DNA of 64,000 nt from NCBI RefSeq assembly GCF_025699295.1, contig NZ_JAILWB010000002.1, positions 1-64,000 on the forward strand. The letters run 5' to 3'. Source of the stretch: Hydrogenophaga sp. (GTDB taxonomy: Bacteria > Pseudomonadota > Gammaproteobacteria > Burkholderiales > Burkholderiaceae_C). The notes below the pieces were generated by a model. It was not told where the DNA came from. It ran no database searches and worked only from the letters and a program-made list of their open reading frames with translations. Made by a program: the position numbers and the translations under genes. Positions 54,161 to 64,000 of the stretch are shown one piece after another (the first letter of the stretch is position 1; every line of letters begins with the position of its first letter).

Positions 54161-55276
54161 TCATCCGCCGATGTAGCTCATTTCAACGCGGCGTTGGCCC
54201 TGGCCTGCGTCCGGAGGCAGACTGGCGCGCAGCTGCGAATAGCGGTCGCTGCGGCCCTGCCAGATCGCCGCGATGGCGCTGGCGAGTTGTTCGTCGGTGG
54301 CGTCACCCCGGATCAGGTGGCGCAGGTCGTGGCCCTGGCTGGCGAACAGGCACAGGTACAACTGGCCTTCGGTGGACAGGCGCGCGCGGTTGCAGTCGCC
54401 GCAGAAGGCCTGGGTCACGCTGCTGATGACGCCGATTTCGCCCGAGCCATCGGCATAACCCCAGCGCTCGGCGGTCTCGCCGGGGGCCGAGGCTCCGAGC
54501 TGCACCAGCGGCAATTCGTGGTGGATGCGCTGCACCACCTCGGCGCTGGGCAGCACCTCGTCCATGCGCCAGCCGTTGGTGGCGCCGACGTCCATGTACT
54601 CGATGAAGCGCAGCACGATCCCGGTGCCTTTGAAATGGCGCGCCATGGGCAGGATCTCGTGGTCGTTCGTGCCGCGCTTGACCACCATGTTGACCTTGAT
54701 CGGCCCCAGGCCGGCGGCCTGGGCCGCCGCGATGCCATCGAGCACGTCGGCCACGGGAAAATCCACGTCGTTCATGGCGCGGAAGATGGCGTCGTCCAGC
54801 CCGTCCAGACTGACGGTGACGCGCTGCAGGCCTGCAGCCTTGAGCGCCGCAGCCTTGCGCGCGAGCAGCGAGCCGTTGGTGGTGAGCGTGATGTCCAGCG
54901 GCTGGCCTTCCACCGTGCGCAACGCCGCGAGTTGCCCGATGAGGATCTCGAGGTTTTTGCGCAGCAGGGGCTCGCCGCCGGTGAGCCGGATCTTTTGCAC
55001 GCCATGTGCGACGAACTGGCGCGCCACGCGCGTGATCTCCTCGAAGCTGAGCAGTGAGCTGTGCGGCAGGTAGGCGTAGTCCTTGTCGAAGATCTCCTTG
55101 GGCATGCAGTAGCTGCAGCGGAAGTTGCAGCGGTCGGTCACGCTGATGCGCAGGTCGCGCAGCGGACGGCCCAGCGAGTCGCCGAGCAGGCCAGAGGGCG
55201 CTGTGGCCACGGAAGGGACGCGCGCCGCCACGGACACCAGGCGCTGGTCGATCAGGGGAATCACGCGTTCGGACAT
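54161..55276 (-). CDS. moaA: GTP 3',8-cyclase MoaA
   Basis: 371 residues. Radical-SAM enzyme for the first step of molybdopterin synthesis from GTP. The N-terminal cluster motif is CNFRCSYC, with [12 protein letters not shown] for SAM binding. The C-terminal second cluster is [11 protein letters not shown] plus the Cys in LYLCLFA. The C-terminal double Gly needed for activation by MoaC partnering is present (SYIGG). First gene of the operon. moaC, moaD and moaE are not in the window. Confidence 0.95.
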   Translation of the reverse strand: MSERVIPLIDQRLVSVAARVPSVATAPSGLLGDSLGRPLRDLRISVTDRCNFRCSYCMPKEIFDKDYAYLPHSSLLSFEEITRVARQFVAHGVQKIRLTGGEPLLRKNLEILIGQLAALRTVEGQPLDITLTTNGSLLARKAAALKAAGLQRVTVSLDGLDDAIFRAMNDVDFPVADVLDGIAAAQAAGLGPIKVNMVVKRGTNDHEILPMARHFKGTGIVLRFIEYMDVGATNGWRMDEVLPSAEVVQRIHHELPLVQLGASAPGETAERWGYADGSGEIGVISSVTQAFCGDCNRARLSTEGQLYLCLFASQGHDLRHLIRGDATDEQLASAIAAIWQGRSDRYSQLRASLPPDAGQGQRRVEMSYIGG

Positions 55277-55372
55277 GCGTCGATTATGGGCGAGTCACCC
55301 CATGCACGTGGGCACGCACCCAGGGTATGCAGGGTTTCAGCGTGGGCATGGCGCGGCCCGGCGCGTCATGCC

Positions 55373-56203
55373 TCAGGCCGGCTGCGTCCGCGCCACGGGT
55401 GTGTACGACGCGGCGTTGTCGCGCAGCCAGTGGGCGGAGAGCTCGCTGGATTGCTGGCTGGGGTGGAAGTCGGGCCTGAAGTACGCGCGCCAGGGTTTGA
55501 AGGTCCGCCGCAGCAGGCCTTCGCGGCCGAGCAGGTGGTGCGTCGCGCTGCGCCAGGTGCTCCACTGCCACAGCGTGCCGTCGCGCCGCAGGTTGTGCAC
55601 TGTCTGGCGCAGGGTGTCGGCGAGGAAGACCAGGGTGATGCGGCGCATCCAGGTGCTGCGCCAGGCGTGGCTGCCGCCGAGCGCCTGGTACAGGTCAAAG
55701 GCGGTGCATTTGTGTTCGGCTTCCTCGGCGCTGTGCCACAGCCACAGGGTCTTGAGGCGCGCCTCACTGCCGTCGAGTACGTGGTGGTGCGCCAGCAGCC
55801 ACTCCGCGAACAGCGCGGTGAAATGTTCGTTTGCCGCGGTGATGGCCAGGCCATGGCGGGGGTCGGTGCCTTCCATCAGCTTGAGACGCTCACGGGCACG
55901 CGGCTCCCATTCGTTGACCAGACCATGCTTCTCGATCTGCGCGTTGAACAGCGCGTGGATGCGCCGGTGCGTGGCCTCCTGACCGACAAACCCCTGGACT
56001 TCGGCCTGCAGCGCCGCTTGCTGTGGCGGCGGCAGGGCCTTGAGGCCGTTGCGCACCGAATCGATGAAGAACTGCTCCCCGATGGGAAAGCTCATGGACA
56101 GGGCGTTGAACCAGGCGGTCAGGAACGCGTCGTTCGCGCACCAGTGGCGGGCCACGGGTTGCTCCAGATCGATCAGCAGGCGGCGGACAACGAGGTCGGT
56201 CAT
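55373..56203 (-). CDS. PF10118-family predicted metal-dependent hydrolase
   Basis: 276 residues, mostly helical. Family blocks: SFPIGEQFFIDSVRNG, EVQGFVGQEATHRRIHALFN, ANEHFTALFAEWLL and WLWHSAEEAEHKCTAFDLY. The Glu/His residues in these segments form a ferritin-like di-metal pattern, which suggests an oxidase or desaturase-like fold rather than a classical hydrolase. Function unproven. It is divergent from the TetR gene with a shared palindromic operator between the two, so it is probably the regulated target. Confidence 0.8.
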   Translation of the reverse strand: MTDLVVRRLLIDLEQPVARHWCANDAFLTAWFNALSMSFPIGEQFFIDSVRNGLKALPPPQQAALQAEVQGFVGQEATHRRIHALFNAQIEKHGLVNEWEPRARERLKLMEGTDPRHGLAITAANEHFTALFAEWLLAHHHVLDGSEARLKTLWLWHSAEEAEHKCTAFDLYQALGGSHAWRSTWMRRITLVFLADTLRQTVHNLRRDGTLWQWSTWRSATHHLLGREGLLRRTFKPWRAYFRPDFHPSQQSSELSAHWLRDNAASYTPVARTQPA

Positions 56204-56228
56204 GGCAGGCTCGGGCTAGGTGGATGAA

Positions 56229-56248
56229 TTGGTACGTCATCGTACCAA
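56229..56248. promoter_or_regulatory. TetR-type operator between the PF10118 gene and tetR-like gene
   Basis: Perfect inverted repeat TTGGTACG and CGTACCAA with a four-base centre TCAT. It is centred 36 bases before the PF10118 start and 64 before the regulator start, a good position to control both divergent genes. Confidence 0.7.
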
Positions 56249-56301
56249 GACGGCATGGTGCGCCCCACACGCCTGTCTGTCAAGCCGTAAGATGCCCGGC
56301 C

Positions 56302-56940
56302 ATGAAGCCGAAAAACACCCTCGGAACCGTCGGCGTACCCCACGAACACCGCGCGCGCCTGTTGCAGGCGATGGCCACTGTGGCGGCCACGCAGGGCCTG
56401 GCGGCGGCCTCGATTGCTGCCGTGGTGGCCGAGGCTGGCGTTTCCAAGCGCACGTTCTATGAACATTTCGTGGACAAGGACGCGTGCTTCCTGGCCCTTT
56501 ACCGCGCGGCCAGCGCCTCGGCATTGCGCACGCTGAGGGAGTCGGTGCAGCCCGAGCGCCCCTGGCAAGACCAGGTGGAGCACGCGCTCGGTGCCTACCT
56601 GGCCCACCTGGCTGCGGGGCCACAACTGATCCGCATGCTGTTCGTGGAGATCCACCACCTGGGCCCCGCGGGCGCTGCCGTGCGCCGCGAAGTGATGCAG
56701 CATCTGGCCGACTACATGCTCGAGACCATCAACGCCTGCGGCGTGGTGCTCTCGCCCACCATGGCCATGGCCGCGGTGGGCGGCATTCACGAACTGGTGC
56801 TGCAGGCGATCGAGCGCGGTGAGGCGGCGCGACTCGAAGAACTCACACCCACCGCCAGTGCGGTGGTGCGCCTGCTGGCCGGGGTATCGCCGGCATGCGG
56901 TGGCACGCAAAAAAGCGGCCCGCCGAAGCGGGCCGTCTGA
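56302..56940 (+). CDS. TetR-family transcriptional regulator
   Basis: 212 residues. The N-terminal helix-turn-helix is TQGLAAASIAAVVAEAGVS with KRTFYEHFVDKDACFLALY, typical of TetR/AcrR. The C-terminal ligand domain is variable and gives no inducer. The ATG at 56302 (MKPKNTLG) is used because the longer frame from 56224 would make the operator palindrome part of the coding region. Its last ten codons coincide with the terminator stem of the convergent hppA. Confidence 0.9.
   Translation: MKPKNTLGTVGVPHEHRARLLQAMATVAATQGLAAASIAAVVAEAGVSKRTFYEHFVDKDACFLALYRAASASALRTLRESVQPERPWQDQVEHALGAYLAHLAAGPQLIRMLFVEIHHLGPAGAAVRREVMQHLADYMLETINACGVVLSPTMAMAAVGGIHELVLQAIERGEAARLEELTPTASAVVRLLAGVSPACGGTQKSGPPKRAV
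56909..56935 (-). terminator. Rho-independent terminator of hppA
   Basis: Perfect eight-base stem CGGCCCGC / GCGGGCCG with four-base loop (56916-56935), followed on the minus strand by six T (56914-56909). It lies entirely inside the 3' coding end of the convergent tetR-like gene. Confidence 0.85.
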
Positions 56941-56956
56941 ACTGTCAGGGGGCTGA

Positions 56957-59020
<2,064 letters not shown>

Positions 59021-59324
59021 CAGATTTACTCCTGCTTGTTTCGACTTGGAGGGGGCAACGCCTCCGGGGATGCCCCCGCTGCGTTGCTTCCTCGCTGCCG
59101 GTCTGCGCCGCGTTGCACGGCGTTGAAACAGGGCGATTGGCCAACCCCGCGAATTTAGCGGGAATTGGTGACAACCGTGCGAACCCGCTCCGGGAAGTCA
59201 GCCTGGAATCAGTAAAATCAGGGTAAATCCTAGGCGCGCTGGACCGGTTCCCGCGTTCCCCTGTCCTCCAGCGGCCGCCCGTGCGGGCGGCCGCTGTCGT
59301 TTCCAACCAACCTCCCTGATCAAC
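59021..59324. other. Intergenic region between divergent hppA and ppa (304 bases)
   Basis: No coding capacity of note. It holds the hppA ribosome-binding site (AGGAG near 59030, minus strand), a CCCGC / GCGGG inverted repeat around an A/T heptamer (59146-59162), a TAAAAT at 59213-59218 that could be the ppa -10 without a good -35, and the long ppa leader hairpin listed separately. No riboswitch family was recognised. Confidence 0.6.
59270..59295 (+). promoter_or_regulatory. Long perfect hairpin in the ppa leader
   Basis: Arm AGCGGCCGCCCG pairs without mismatch to CGGGCGGCCGCT (12 pairs, two-base loop TG), ending 29 bases before the ppa ATG. GTCGTTTCC follows, too poor in T for a clean terminator. 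It may act as an attenuator or mRNA-stabilising element, or be a terminator for upstream noise. Confidence 0.5.
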
Positions 59325-59864
59325 ATGTCACTCGACAACGTCACCCCTGGAAAAAACGTTCCCGATTCGTTCAACGTCATCATTGAAATCCCGATGAACG
59401 CGGACCCGATCAAGTACGAGGTGGACAAGGAAACCGGTGCGATCTTCGTGGACCGCTTCATGAGCACCGCGATGCACTACCCGACCAACTACGGTTACGT
59501 GCCCAAGACGATCTCGGGCGACGGCGACCCGGTGGACGTGCTGGTGATCACGCCCGTGCCGCTGATCCCTGGTGTGGTCGTGCCCTGCCGTGCCATCGGC
59601 ATCCTCAAGATGCAGGACGAGGCCGGCGAGGACGGCAAGGTGCTGGCTGTGCCGATCGACAAGATCCTGTCGATCTACACCCAGTGGCAGAAGCCCGAAG
59701 ACCTCAACCCGATGCGCCTGAACACCATCCAGCACTTCTTCGAGCACTACAAGGACCTCGAGCCCGGCAAGTGGGTCAAGGTGCTGGGTTGGGAGGGCAA
59801 GGAAGCCGCCCACCGTGAAATCCTGGACGGCATCGCCAACTACGAGAAGACCGGCAAGGCCTGA
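59325..59864 (+). CDS. ppa: Inorganic pyrophosphatase (family I, soluble)
   Basis: 179 residues. Hydrolyses PPi to two phosphates in the cytoplasm, pulling biosynthetic reactions forward. [19 protein letters not shown] is the N-terminal substrate strand, and the signature DGDPVDVLV with three Asp binds the catalytic Mg ions. A Lys/Tyr set ([11 protein letters not shown]) completes the site. Divergent to hppA, so the two PPi-consuming systems share one control region. Confidence 0.96.
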   Translation: MSLDNVTPGKNVPDSFNVIIEIPMNADPIKYEVDKETGAIFVDRFMSTAMHYPTNYGYVPKTISGDGDPVDVLVITPVPLIPGVVVPCRAIGILKMQDEAGEDGKVLAVPIDKILSIYTQWQKPEDLNPMRLNTIQHFFEHYKDLEPGKWVKVLGWEGKEAAHREILDGIANYEKTGKA

Positions 59865-61043
59865 TCAGCTTTCTGGTGTGGCGGTCTTCAGGGGGTTGCG
59901 CAGGGCCAGGTGCTCCAGATAGTCACCAACGCCTTCGCCCTCCCGCTGCAGGAAGCGTTCGACGGCCTCGGCGAACGCCGGATGGGCCAGCCAGTGCACG
60001 CTGCTGGTCTTCACCGGCAGCAGGGCGCGCGCCATCTTGTGCTCGCCCTGGGCTCCGCCTTCGAACCGGCTGAATCCGTGCGCGATGCACCAGTCCAGCG
60101 GCTGGTAGTAGCAGGCCTCGAAATGCAGGCAGTCCACGCGCTCCAGGGCGCCCCAGTAGCGGCCGTAGGCGACCCGCGCGCCATCATCGATGGCGATGAG
60201 GCTGCTGGCGATGGGGCGGCCGCCACGCTCGGCGACGAACAGCAGCCAGTGCTGCGGCATGGACCGCGCCATGCGCTGGAAGAAGTCGCGGTTCAGGTAG
60301 GGCGCGTTGCCGTGCTCGAGGTAGGTGCGTTCGTAGCAGCGGTAGAAGAAGTCCCAGTCCACACTGGCAATGTCGTCGCCGCGCGACCATCGGAACGCGA
60401 CCCCTGCGTCGTGCACCTTGCGGCGCTCCTGGCGGATCTTTTTGCGCTTCTCCTGTTGCAGGCTCGCGAGGAAGTGGTCGAAGTCCACGAACGGCGCACC
60501 GGTCGGGTCCTCGTTCATCCAGTGGAACTGCACCGTGTGACGCAGCATCATGCCGGCCGCCTTGCAGGCGGCGAGGTCCTGTGGCTGCGCGAACAGCAGA
60601 TGCAGGGATGAAAGGCCTTCCTCGCGCGTATGCGCCACGAGCGCCTGCACCAGGGCGGCGCGCGCCGCGTCGTCGCGTGCCAGCAGACGTGCACCAGGGA
60701 CCGGTGTAAAGGGCACGGCCACCAGAGCCTTGGGGTAGTAGTCCAGTCCGTGCTGCGCGTAGGCATTGGCCCAGGCCCAGTCGAACACGTACTCGCCATA
60801 CGAGTGGTTCTTCAGGTACATCGGGCAGGCCGCGTGCAACTCGTCGCCGCGCCACAGCGTCACGAACTGCGCCTGCCAGCCCGCTGGCGGGCAGGCACTG
60901 CCACTCGCGTGCAGCGCAGTCAGGTACTCGTGGCGCATGAAGGGGCTCGGGTCCGACTCACGCGTGAGCAGCGCGTTCCATGCCGCAGCGGACACCTCCA
61001 GCGGTGAGTTCAGGACCCGGGTGACATAATCGATTTCAGACAA
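59865..61043 (-). CDS. FemAB/GNAT-like acyltransferase (PF04339, DUF482)
   Basis: 392 residues. Blocks SPFMRHEYLTALHASG, HSYGEYVFDWAWANAY, VPFTPVPGARLL, SLHLLF, FDHFLASLQQEKRKKIRQERR and GFSRFEGGAQGEHKMARALLP define PF04339 proteins, related in fold to FemAB/GNAT acyl- and peptidyltransferases. Substrate unknown. I chose the TTG at 61043: AGGAG six bases upstream (61054-61050) gives the only good ribosome-binding site. A TTG at 61085 adds residues without family support. Its last codon abuts the ppa stop from the opposite strand. Confidence 0.85.
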   Translation of the reverse strand: MSEIDYVTRVLNSPLEVSAAAWNALLTRESDPSPFMRHEYLTALHASGSACPPAGWQAQFVTLWRGDELHAACPMYLKNHSYGEYVFDWAWANAYAQHGLDYYPKALVAVPFTPVPGARLLARDDAARAALVQALVAHTREEGLSSLHLLFAQPQDLAACKAAGMMLRHTVQFHWMNEDPTGAPFVDFDHFLASLQQEKRKKIRQERRKVHDAGVAFRWSRGDDIASVDWDFFYRCYERTYLEHGNAPYLNRDFFQRMARSMPQHWLLFVAERGGRPIASSLIAIDDGARVAYGRYWGALERVDCLHFEACYYQPLDWCIAHGFSRFEGGAQGEHKMARALLPVKTSSVHWLAHPAFAEAVERFLQREGEGVGDYLEHLALRNPLKTATPES

Positions 61044-61099
61044 GAACAGCTCCTGCCCGCCGCAGCGGCGTGGCCTTTCCTGCAAGGTTTCCAGACCCC

Positions 61100-62779
61100 A
61101 TGACGCTTTCCATTTGTGTCGCCCAGCTCAATTTCGTGGTGGGCGACATGGCGGGCAATGCCCGGAAGATCATCGATGCCGCCACACAGGCCCATGCGCG
61201 TGGTGTGCGGCTGCTGCTCACACCCGAACTCGCCATCTGCGGCTACGCCGCCGAAGATCTGTTCCTGCGACCAGCGTTCATCGACGCCTGCGATGATGCC
61301 GTGAAAGTGGTGCAGGACGGCACGGCCCACCTCAAAGGCCTGCACATCGTGGTGGGACACCCGGCGCGCACCGCGGCCACCGTGGTCGAACGGCGTGATC
61401 GCAGCGTGGCGGTGGCGCGGCTGCACAACGCGGCGAGCGTGGTGCACGAAGGCCATGTGATCTACACCTATGCCAAGCGCGAGCTGCCCAACTACCAGGT
61501 ATTCGATGAGCGCCGCTACTTCGTACCCGGCGATGCGCCCGGCGTGATCGATGTGGGTGGTGTGCGCGTGGGCCTGCTGATTTGCGAAGACGCCTGGTTC
61601 GACACACCGGCGGCCGAGGCCAGCGCCGCGGGGGCTGAGCTGCTGGTGGTCATCAACGCGTCGCCCTTCCACGCCGGCAAGGGTGGCGAGCGCGAGGCCA
61701 CCATGCGCCAGCGCGTCCAAGCCACCGGCCTGCCTCTGGTCTATGCCCATCTGGTGGGTGGGCAGGACGAAATCGTGTTCGAGGGCCGCAGCTTCGTGCT
61801 GGCGGCCGATGGCACGCTGGCCGGGCGCGCGGTGAGTTTCGAGGAGACCCTGTTCGACGCCTGCTTTGTGCGGCAGGAATCGGGCTGGCAGATCACGGCC
61901 GGTACCGACCGCGCCCACAGCCCCGAGGCCGATCTGTGGCACGCGCTGGTGCTGGGCGTGCGTGACTACCTGGGCAAGAACGGCTTTCCGGGAGCGATCC
62001 TGGGCCTGTCCGGCGGCATCGACTCGGCGCTGGTGCTGGCCATCGCCGTCGATGCGCTGGGCAAGGACCGTGTGCGCACGGTGATGATGCCGTCACCCTA
62101 CACGGCCGATATCTCCTGGATCGACGCGCGCGACATGGCCGCGCGGCTGGGCGTGCGCTACGACGAGATCGCCATCGCGCCGCAGTTCGAGGCCTTCAAG
62201 GCCAGCCTGGCGGGTGAGTTTGCCGGTCTGCCCGAAGACACGACGGAAGAGAACCTGCAGGCGCGCATTCGCGGCACGCTGCTCATGGCGCTGTCCAACA
62301 AGTTCGGCAGCATCGTGCTGACCACCGGCAACAAGAGCGAGATGGCCACGGGCTATTGCACGCTGTATGGCGACATGGCGGGTGGCTTCGCGGTCATTAA
62401 GGACGTGGCCAAGACCATGGTCTTCAAGCTCGCGCGCTGGCGCAATGCGCACGACCCCTACGGCACAGGTTCCAGCCCGATCCCCGAGCGCATCATCACG
62501 CGCCCACCCAGCGCTGAACTCCGCCCGGACCAGAAGGACCAGGACAGCCTGCCCGCCTACGAAGTGCTCGACGCCATCATCGAGCGCTACATGGAGAACG
62601 ACCAGAGCCCTGAGAGCCTGGTGGCGGCCGGGTTCGAACGCGCCGACGTGGACAAGGTGGTGCGCCTGATCCGCATCAACGAGTACAAGCGCCGCCAGGC
62701 GCCAGTGGGCATCCGCGTGACCCACCGCAGCTTCGGCAAGGACTGGCGCTATCCGATCACGAGCAAGTACCGCGCTTAA
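61100..62779 (+). CDS. nadE: Glutamine-dependent NAD+ synthetase
   Basis: 559 residues. Converts nicotinic acid adenine dinucleotide to NAD+ using glutamine nitrogen. The N-terminal nitrilase-type glutaminase (about 1-250) has the Glu-Lys-Cys triad in LTPELAICGY, AKRELPNY and LLICEDAW. The C-terminal ATP-pyrophosphatase domain has the P-loop GLSGGIDSALV, with TTGNKSEMATGYCTLYGD later. The ATG at 61100 (MTLSICVAQLNFVVGD) is the conserved start. Four-base overlap with the convergent asparaginase gene. Confidence 0.96.
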   Translation: MTLSICVAQLNFVVGDMAGNARKIIDAATQAHARGVRLLLTPELAICGYAAEDLFLRPAFIDACDDAVKVVQDGTAHLKGLHIVVGHPARTAATVVERRDRSVAVARLHNAASVVHEGHVIYTYAKRELPNYQVFDERRYFVPGDAPGVIDVGGVRVGLLICEDAWFDTPAAEASAAGAELLVVINASPFHAGKGGEREATMRQRVQATGLPLVYAHLVGGQDEIVFEGRSFVLAADGTLAGRAVSFEETLFDACFVRQESGWQITAGTDRAHSPEADLWHALVLGVRDYLGKNGFPGAILGLSGGIDSALVLAIAVDALGKDRVRTVMMPSPYTADISWIDARDMAARLGVRYDEIAIAPQFEAFKASLAGEFAGLPEDTTEENLQARIRGTLLMALSNKFGSIVLTTGNKSEMATGYCTLYGDMAGGFAVIKDVAKTMVFKLARWRNAHDPYGTGSSPIPERIITRPPSAELRPDQKDQDSLPAYEVLDAIIERYMENDQSPESLVAAGFERADVDKVVRLIRINEYKRRQAPVGIRVTHRSFGKDWRYPITSKYRA

Positions 62780-63798
62780 ACCCGCTGTAGCGTCAGCACC
62801 GCGCGCATCTCGCCTACCTCGATGCCAGCGGCGTTCTTGAGCGGTGGTGGGATCAGGGTCGCCAGATCCGCGCGGGCCTGATCGCCGAGCCAGTCGAGTT
62901 GCTCCAGCGCCGACACGAAGGCCACCATCAAGGGCGGCAGCAGTCCGTCGCTCACCTTGGCGGCGATGCCAACCCCACGGCTGAAGCTCGCGAGCACCTG
63001 CACGCCATCGGCGCCCACCTTGCTCACCCAGTCGCCGCGGCCTGCGCGCATCAGCGCGAGGTCGTTGCGCCCCTGGCCACTCACCAGCTCCGGGTGCGCG
63101 CTCATGGCGCGCGCAATGCGCTGGGGCGCGCGACCATAGACCGGGTCGGGTTTCTGCAGCGTGAGCCGGGCGAAGGCGTGCGCCAGCGCGCGCAAGGGCA
63201 GCGCGTAGTTGGGCGCACTGCAGCCGTCGGTGCCACGGACGAGTTGGTCGATCGGTACACCCGAAAAATGGCTCACGCTCGCGACGATCTTCTGTTGCAC
63301 CGGGTGGTGGAGGTCGAGGTAGCCCGCCTGCGGCACACCCAGCGCATGGGCCAGCAGCAACATGCCGGTGTGTTTTCCCGAGCAGTTGTGGTGCAGGCGG
63401 TTGAACCGCGCCCCTGGCTCGGGCGTGGCGCCAGTGGCGCCGAAGAAGAAGGGCACATGGCTTCCGCAGGCCAGATTCGCTTCGCCGGCGCCGATCTTCG
63501 CGAGCAAGGCGGCCACGCGCTCCACGTGCATCGGTTCGCCGCTGTGGCTCGCGCACAGCAGCGCCACGTCGGCGTCGCTCAGTCCATAGCAATCCGCCGC
63601 GTGCGCGATCAAGGGCATGGCCTGGAAGGGCTTGAGCGAGGAGCGGGTGAACAGCGGCGCCTCCACGTCGCCCACGCTTGCCAGCAGGCGGCCTTGTGCA
63701 TCCACCACGGCGAACGAGCCGTGGTGGATGTTCTCGGGGTGGCCGCCGCGGCAGGCGACGGTGATGGGAACGTGGTGGGGCAGCGCGTGTGAGGGCAT
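62776..63798 (-). CDS. Asparaginase II (thermolabile, Rhizobium-type; PF06089)
   Basis: 340 residues. SSLKPFQAMPLI (about 53-64), ALLCASHSGEPMH, LHHNCSGKHTGMLLL and GTDGCSAPNYALPL are the defining blocks of this non-classical asparaginase family, unrelated to E. coli AnsA/AnsB. The Ser-Lys and Cys residues in these motifs form the proposed active site of the R. etli enzyme. It would release ammonia from asparagine. It stands between nadE and a P-II gene, facing the opposite way to both. Confidence 0.88.
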   Translation of the reverse strand: MPSHALPHHVPITVACRGGHPENIHHGSFAVVDAQGRLLASVGDVEAPLFTRSSLKPFQAMPLIAHAADCYGLSDADVALLCASHSGEPMHVERVAALLAKIGAGEANLACGSHVPFFFGATGATPEPGARFNRLHHNCSGKHTGMLLLAHALGVPQAGYLDLHHPVQQKIVASVSHFSGVPIDQLVRGTDGCSAPNYALPLRALAHAFARLTLQKPDPVYGRAPQRIARAMSAHPELVSGQGRNDLALMRAGRGDWVSKVGADGVQVLASFSRGVGIAAKVSDGLLPPLMVAFVSALEQLDWLGDQARADLATLIPPPLKNAAGIEVGEMRAVLTLQRV

Positions 63799-63853
63799 GT
63801 GGGGTGGCGCGAGTTGAATGGCGCAGTGTACGAACAGCGCGCAAGGGCTTGGG

Positions 63854-63901
63854 CATAATGAAACTGAAACGCAAACCCCTTTCCAAAGCCACGTCCTGGA
63901 G
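63854..63901 (+). promoter_or_regulatory. Candidate -10 element and ribosome-binding site of the P-II gene
   Basis: CATAAT at 63854-63859 is a good -10 (5/6), without a convincing -35 (CGAACA, 3/6, 17 bases upstream). GGAG at 63898-63901 is seven bases before the ATG and fixes the start. Confidence 0.45.
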
Positions 63902-63908
63902 ACATCGC

Positions 63909-64000
63909 ATGAAGCAGATCACCGCCGTCATCAAGCCTTTCAAGCTGGAAGAGGTGCGCGAGGCGCTGGCCGAGCAGGGTGTGACCGGCCTGACCGTGAC
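63909..64000 (+). CDS. glnB: Nitrogen regulatory protein P-II, 5' end only
   Basis: The first 30 codons are present: MKQITAVIKPFKLEEVREAL, then AEQGVTGLTVT, the standard N-terminus of GlnB/GlnK. These trimeric proteins sense 2-oxoglutarate and ATP and control glutamine synthetase and nitrogen genes. The T-loop with the uridylylated Tyr51 lies outside the window, so GlnB and GlnK cannot be told apart. In many Burkholderiales glnB lies beside nadE, which favours GlnB. Confidence 0.85.
   Translation, partial: MKQITAVIKPFKLEEVREALAEQGVTGLTV

Noticed and set aside
56224..56301. Longer start for the TetR-like regulator at 56224
   Set aside because: It would place the operator palindrome inside the coding region; the ATG at 56302 fits family N-termini.

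Overview
This is a contiguous 64 kb stretch of high-GC bacterial chromosome, about two thirds G+C by eye. It is most consistent with a betaproteobacterium of the order Burkholderiales, probably a Comamonadaceae relative (Hydrogenophaga/Acidovorax/Variovorax-like). The pointers are protein similarity in the housekeeping genes, the gene orders yhbY/rlmE-ftsH-folP-glmM, trxA/rho, dnaX-ebfC-recR and mltD-gloB-methyltransferase-rnhA, and GC-rich intergenic repeats of a type I associate with that family. The assignment is an inference from sequence. I see no insertion sequence, prophage, CRISPR array, tRNA or rRNA. One RNA gene (4.5S SRP RNA) is present.

Layout. 1-5.2 kb: end of an FAD oxidoreductase, pyrD, rpiA, an exported glutaredoxin-like protein, oligopeptidase A and yhbY. 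5.2-10.8 kb: rlmE, ftsH, folP, glmM and a GNAT acetyltransferase. 10.8-12.6 kb: a DUF1343 (NamZ-like) protein and a DOMON-like protein. 12.7-27.4 kb: a phosphate island with ornithine-lipid synthase olsB, a PlcP-type metallophosphoesterase, a glycosyltransferase, ppk, sixA, a ribbon-helix-helix-like protein with a lysine/alanine/proline-rich tail, ppx, pstSCAB, phoU, phoB and phoR. 27.4-31.4 kb: a GT-C-like membrane protein, rpmE2, rho, trxA. 31.5-39.2 kb: an AddB/AddA-like helicase-nuclease pair, a YhiN-family flavoprotein and a DOPA-dioxygenase-like protein. 39.2-44 kb: the SRP RNA gene ffs, then dnaX-ebfC-recR, a MAPEG protein and an orphan substrate-binding protein. 44-47.7 kb: mltD, gloB, a methyltransferase and rnhA. 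47.9-55.3 kb: an RND efflux pair and the molybdenum-cofactor operon moaA-mobA-moeA. 55.4-64 kb: a TetR regulator with a divergent PF10118 protein, the pyrophosphatases hppA and ppa, a FemAB-like acyltransferase, nadE, an asparaginase II and the start of a P-II gene.

The most interesting part is the phosphate island. I can read four PhoB-box arrays with the canonical 11-base repeat period. They lie upstream of olsB (four repeats), ppk (two repeats plus a well-placed -10), the Lys-rich RHH-like gene (three repeats, minus strand) and pstS (two repeats plus a -10). The sequence therefore places phosphate sensing and uptake (pst/phoU/phoBR), polyphosphate making and breaking (ppk, ppx), phosphorus-free membrane lipid replacement (olsB, plcP, glycosyltransferase) and an undescribed DNA-binding-like protein side by side, three of these four groups having their own readable PhoB sites (pstS covers uptake). 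The RHH-like gene also has a perfect 24-base palindrome over its promoter.

The second notable signal is in dnaX: a run of nine A followed six bases later by a stem-loop. Slippage there would give a 385-residue gamma form as well as the 642-residue tau form.
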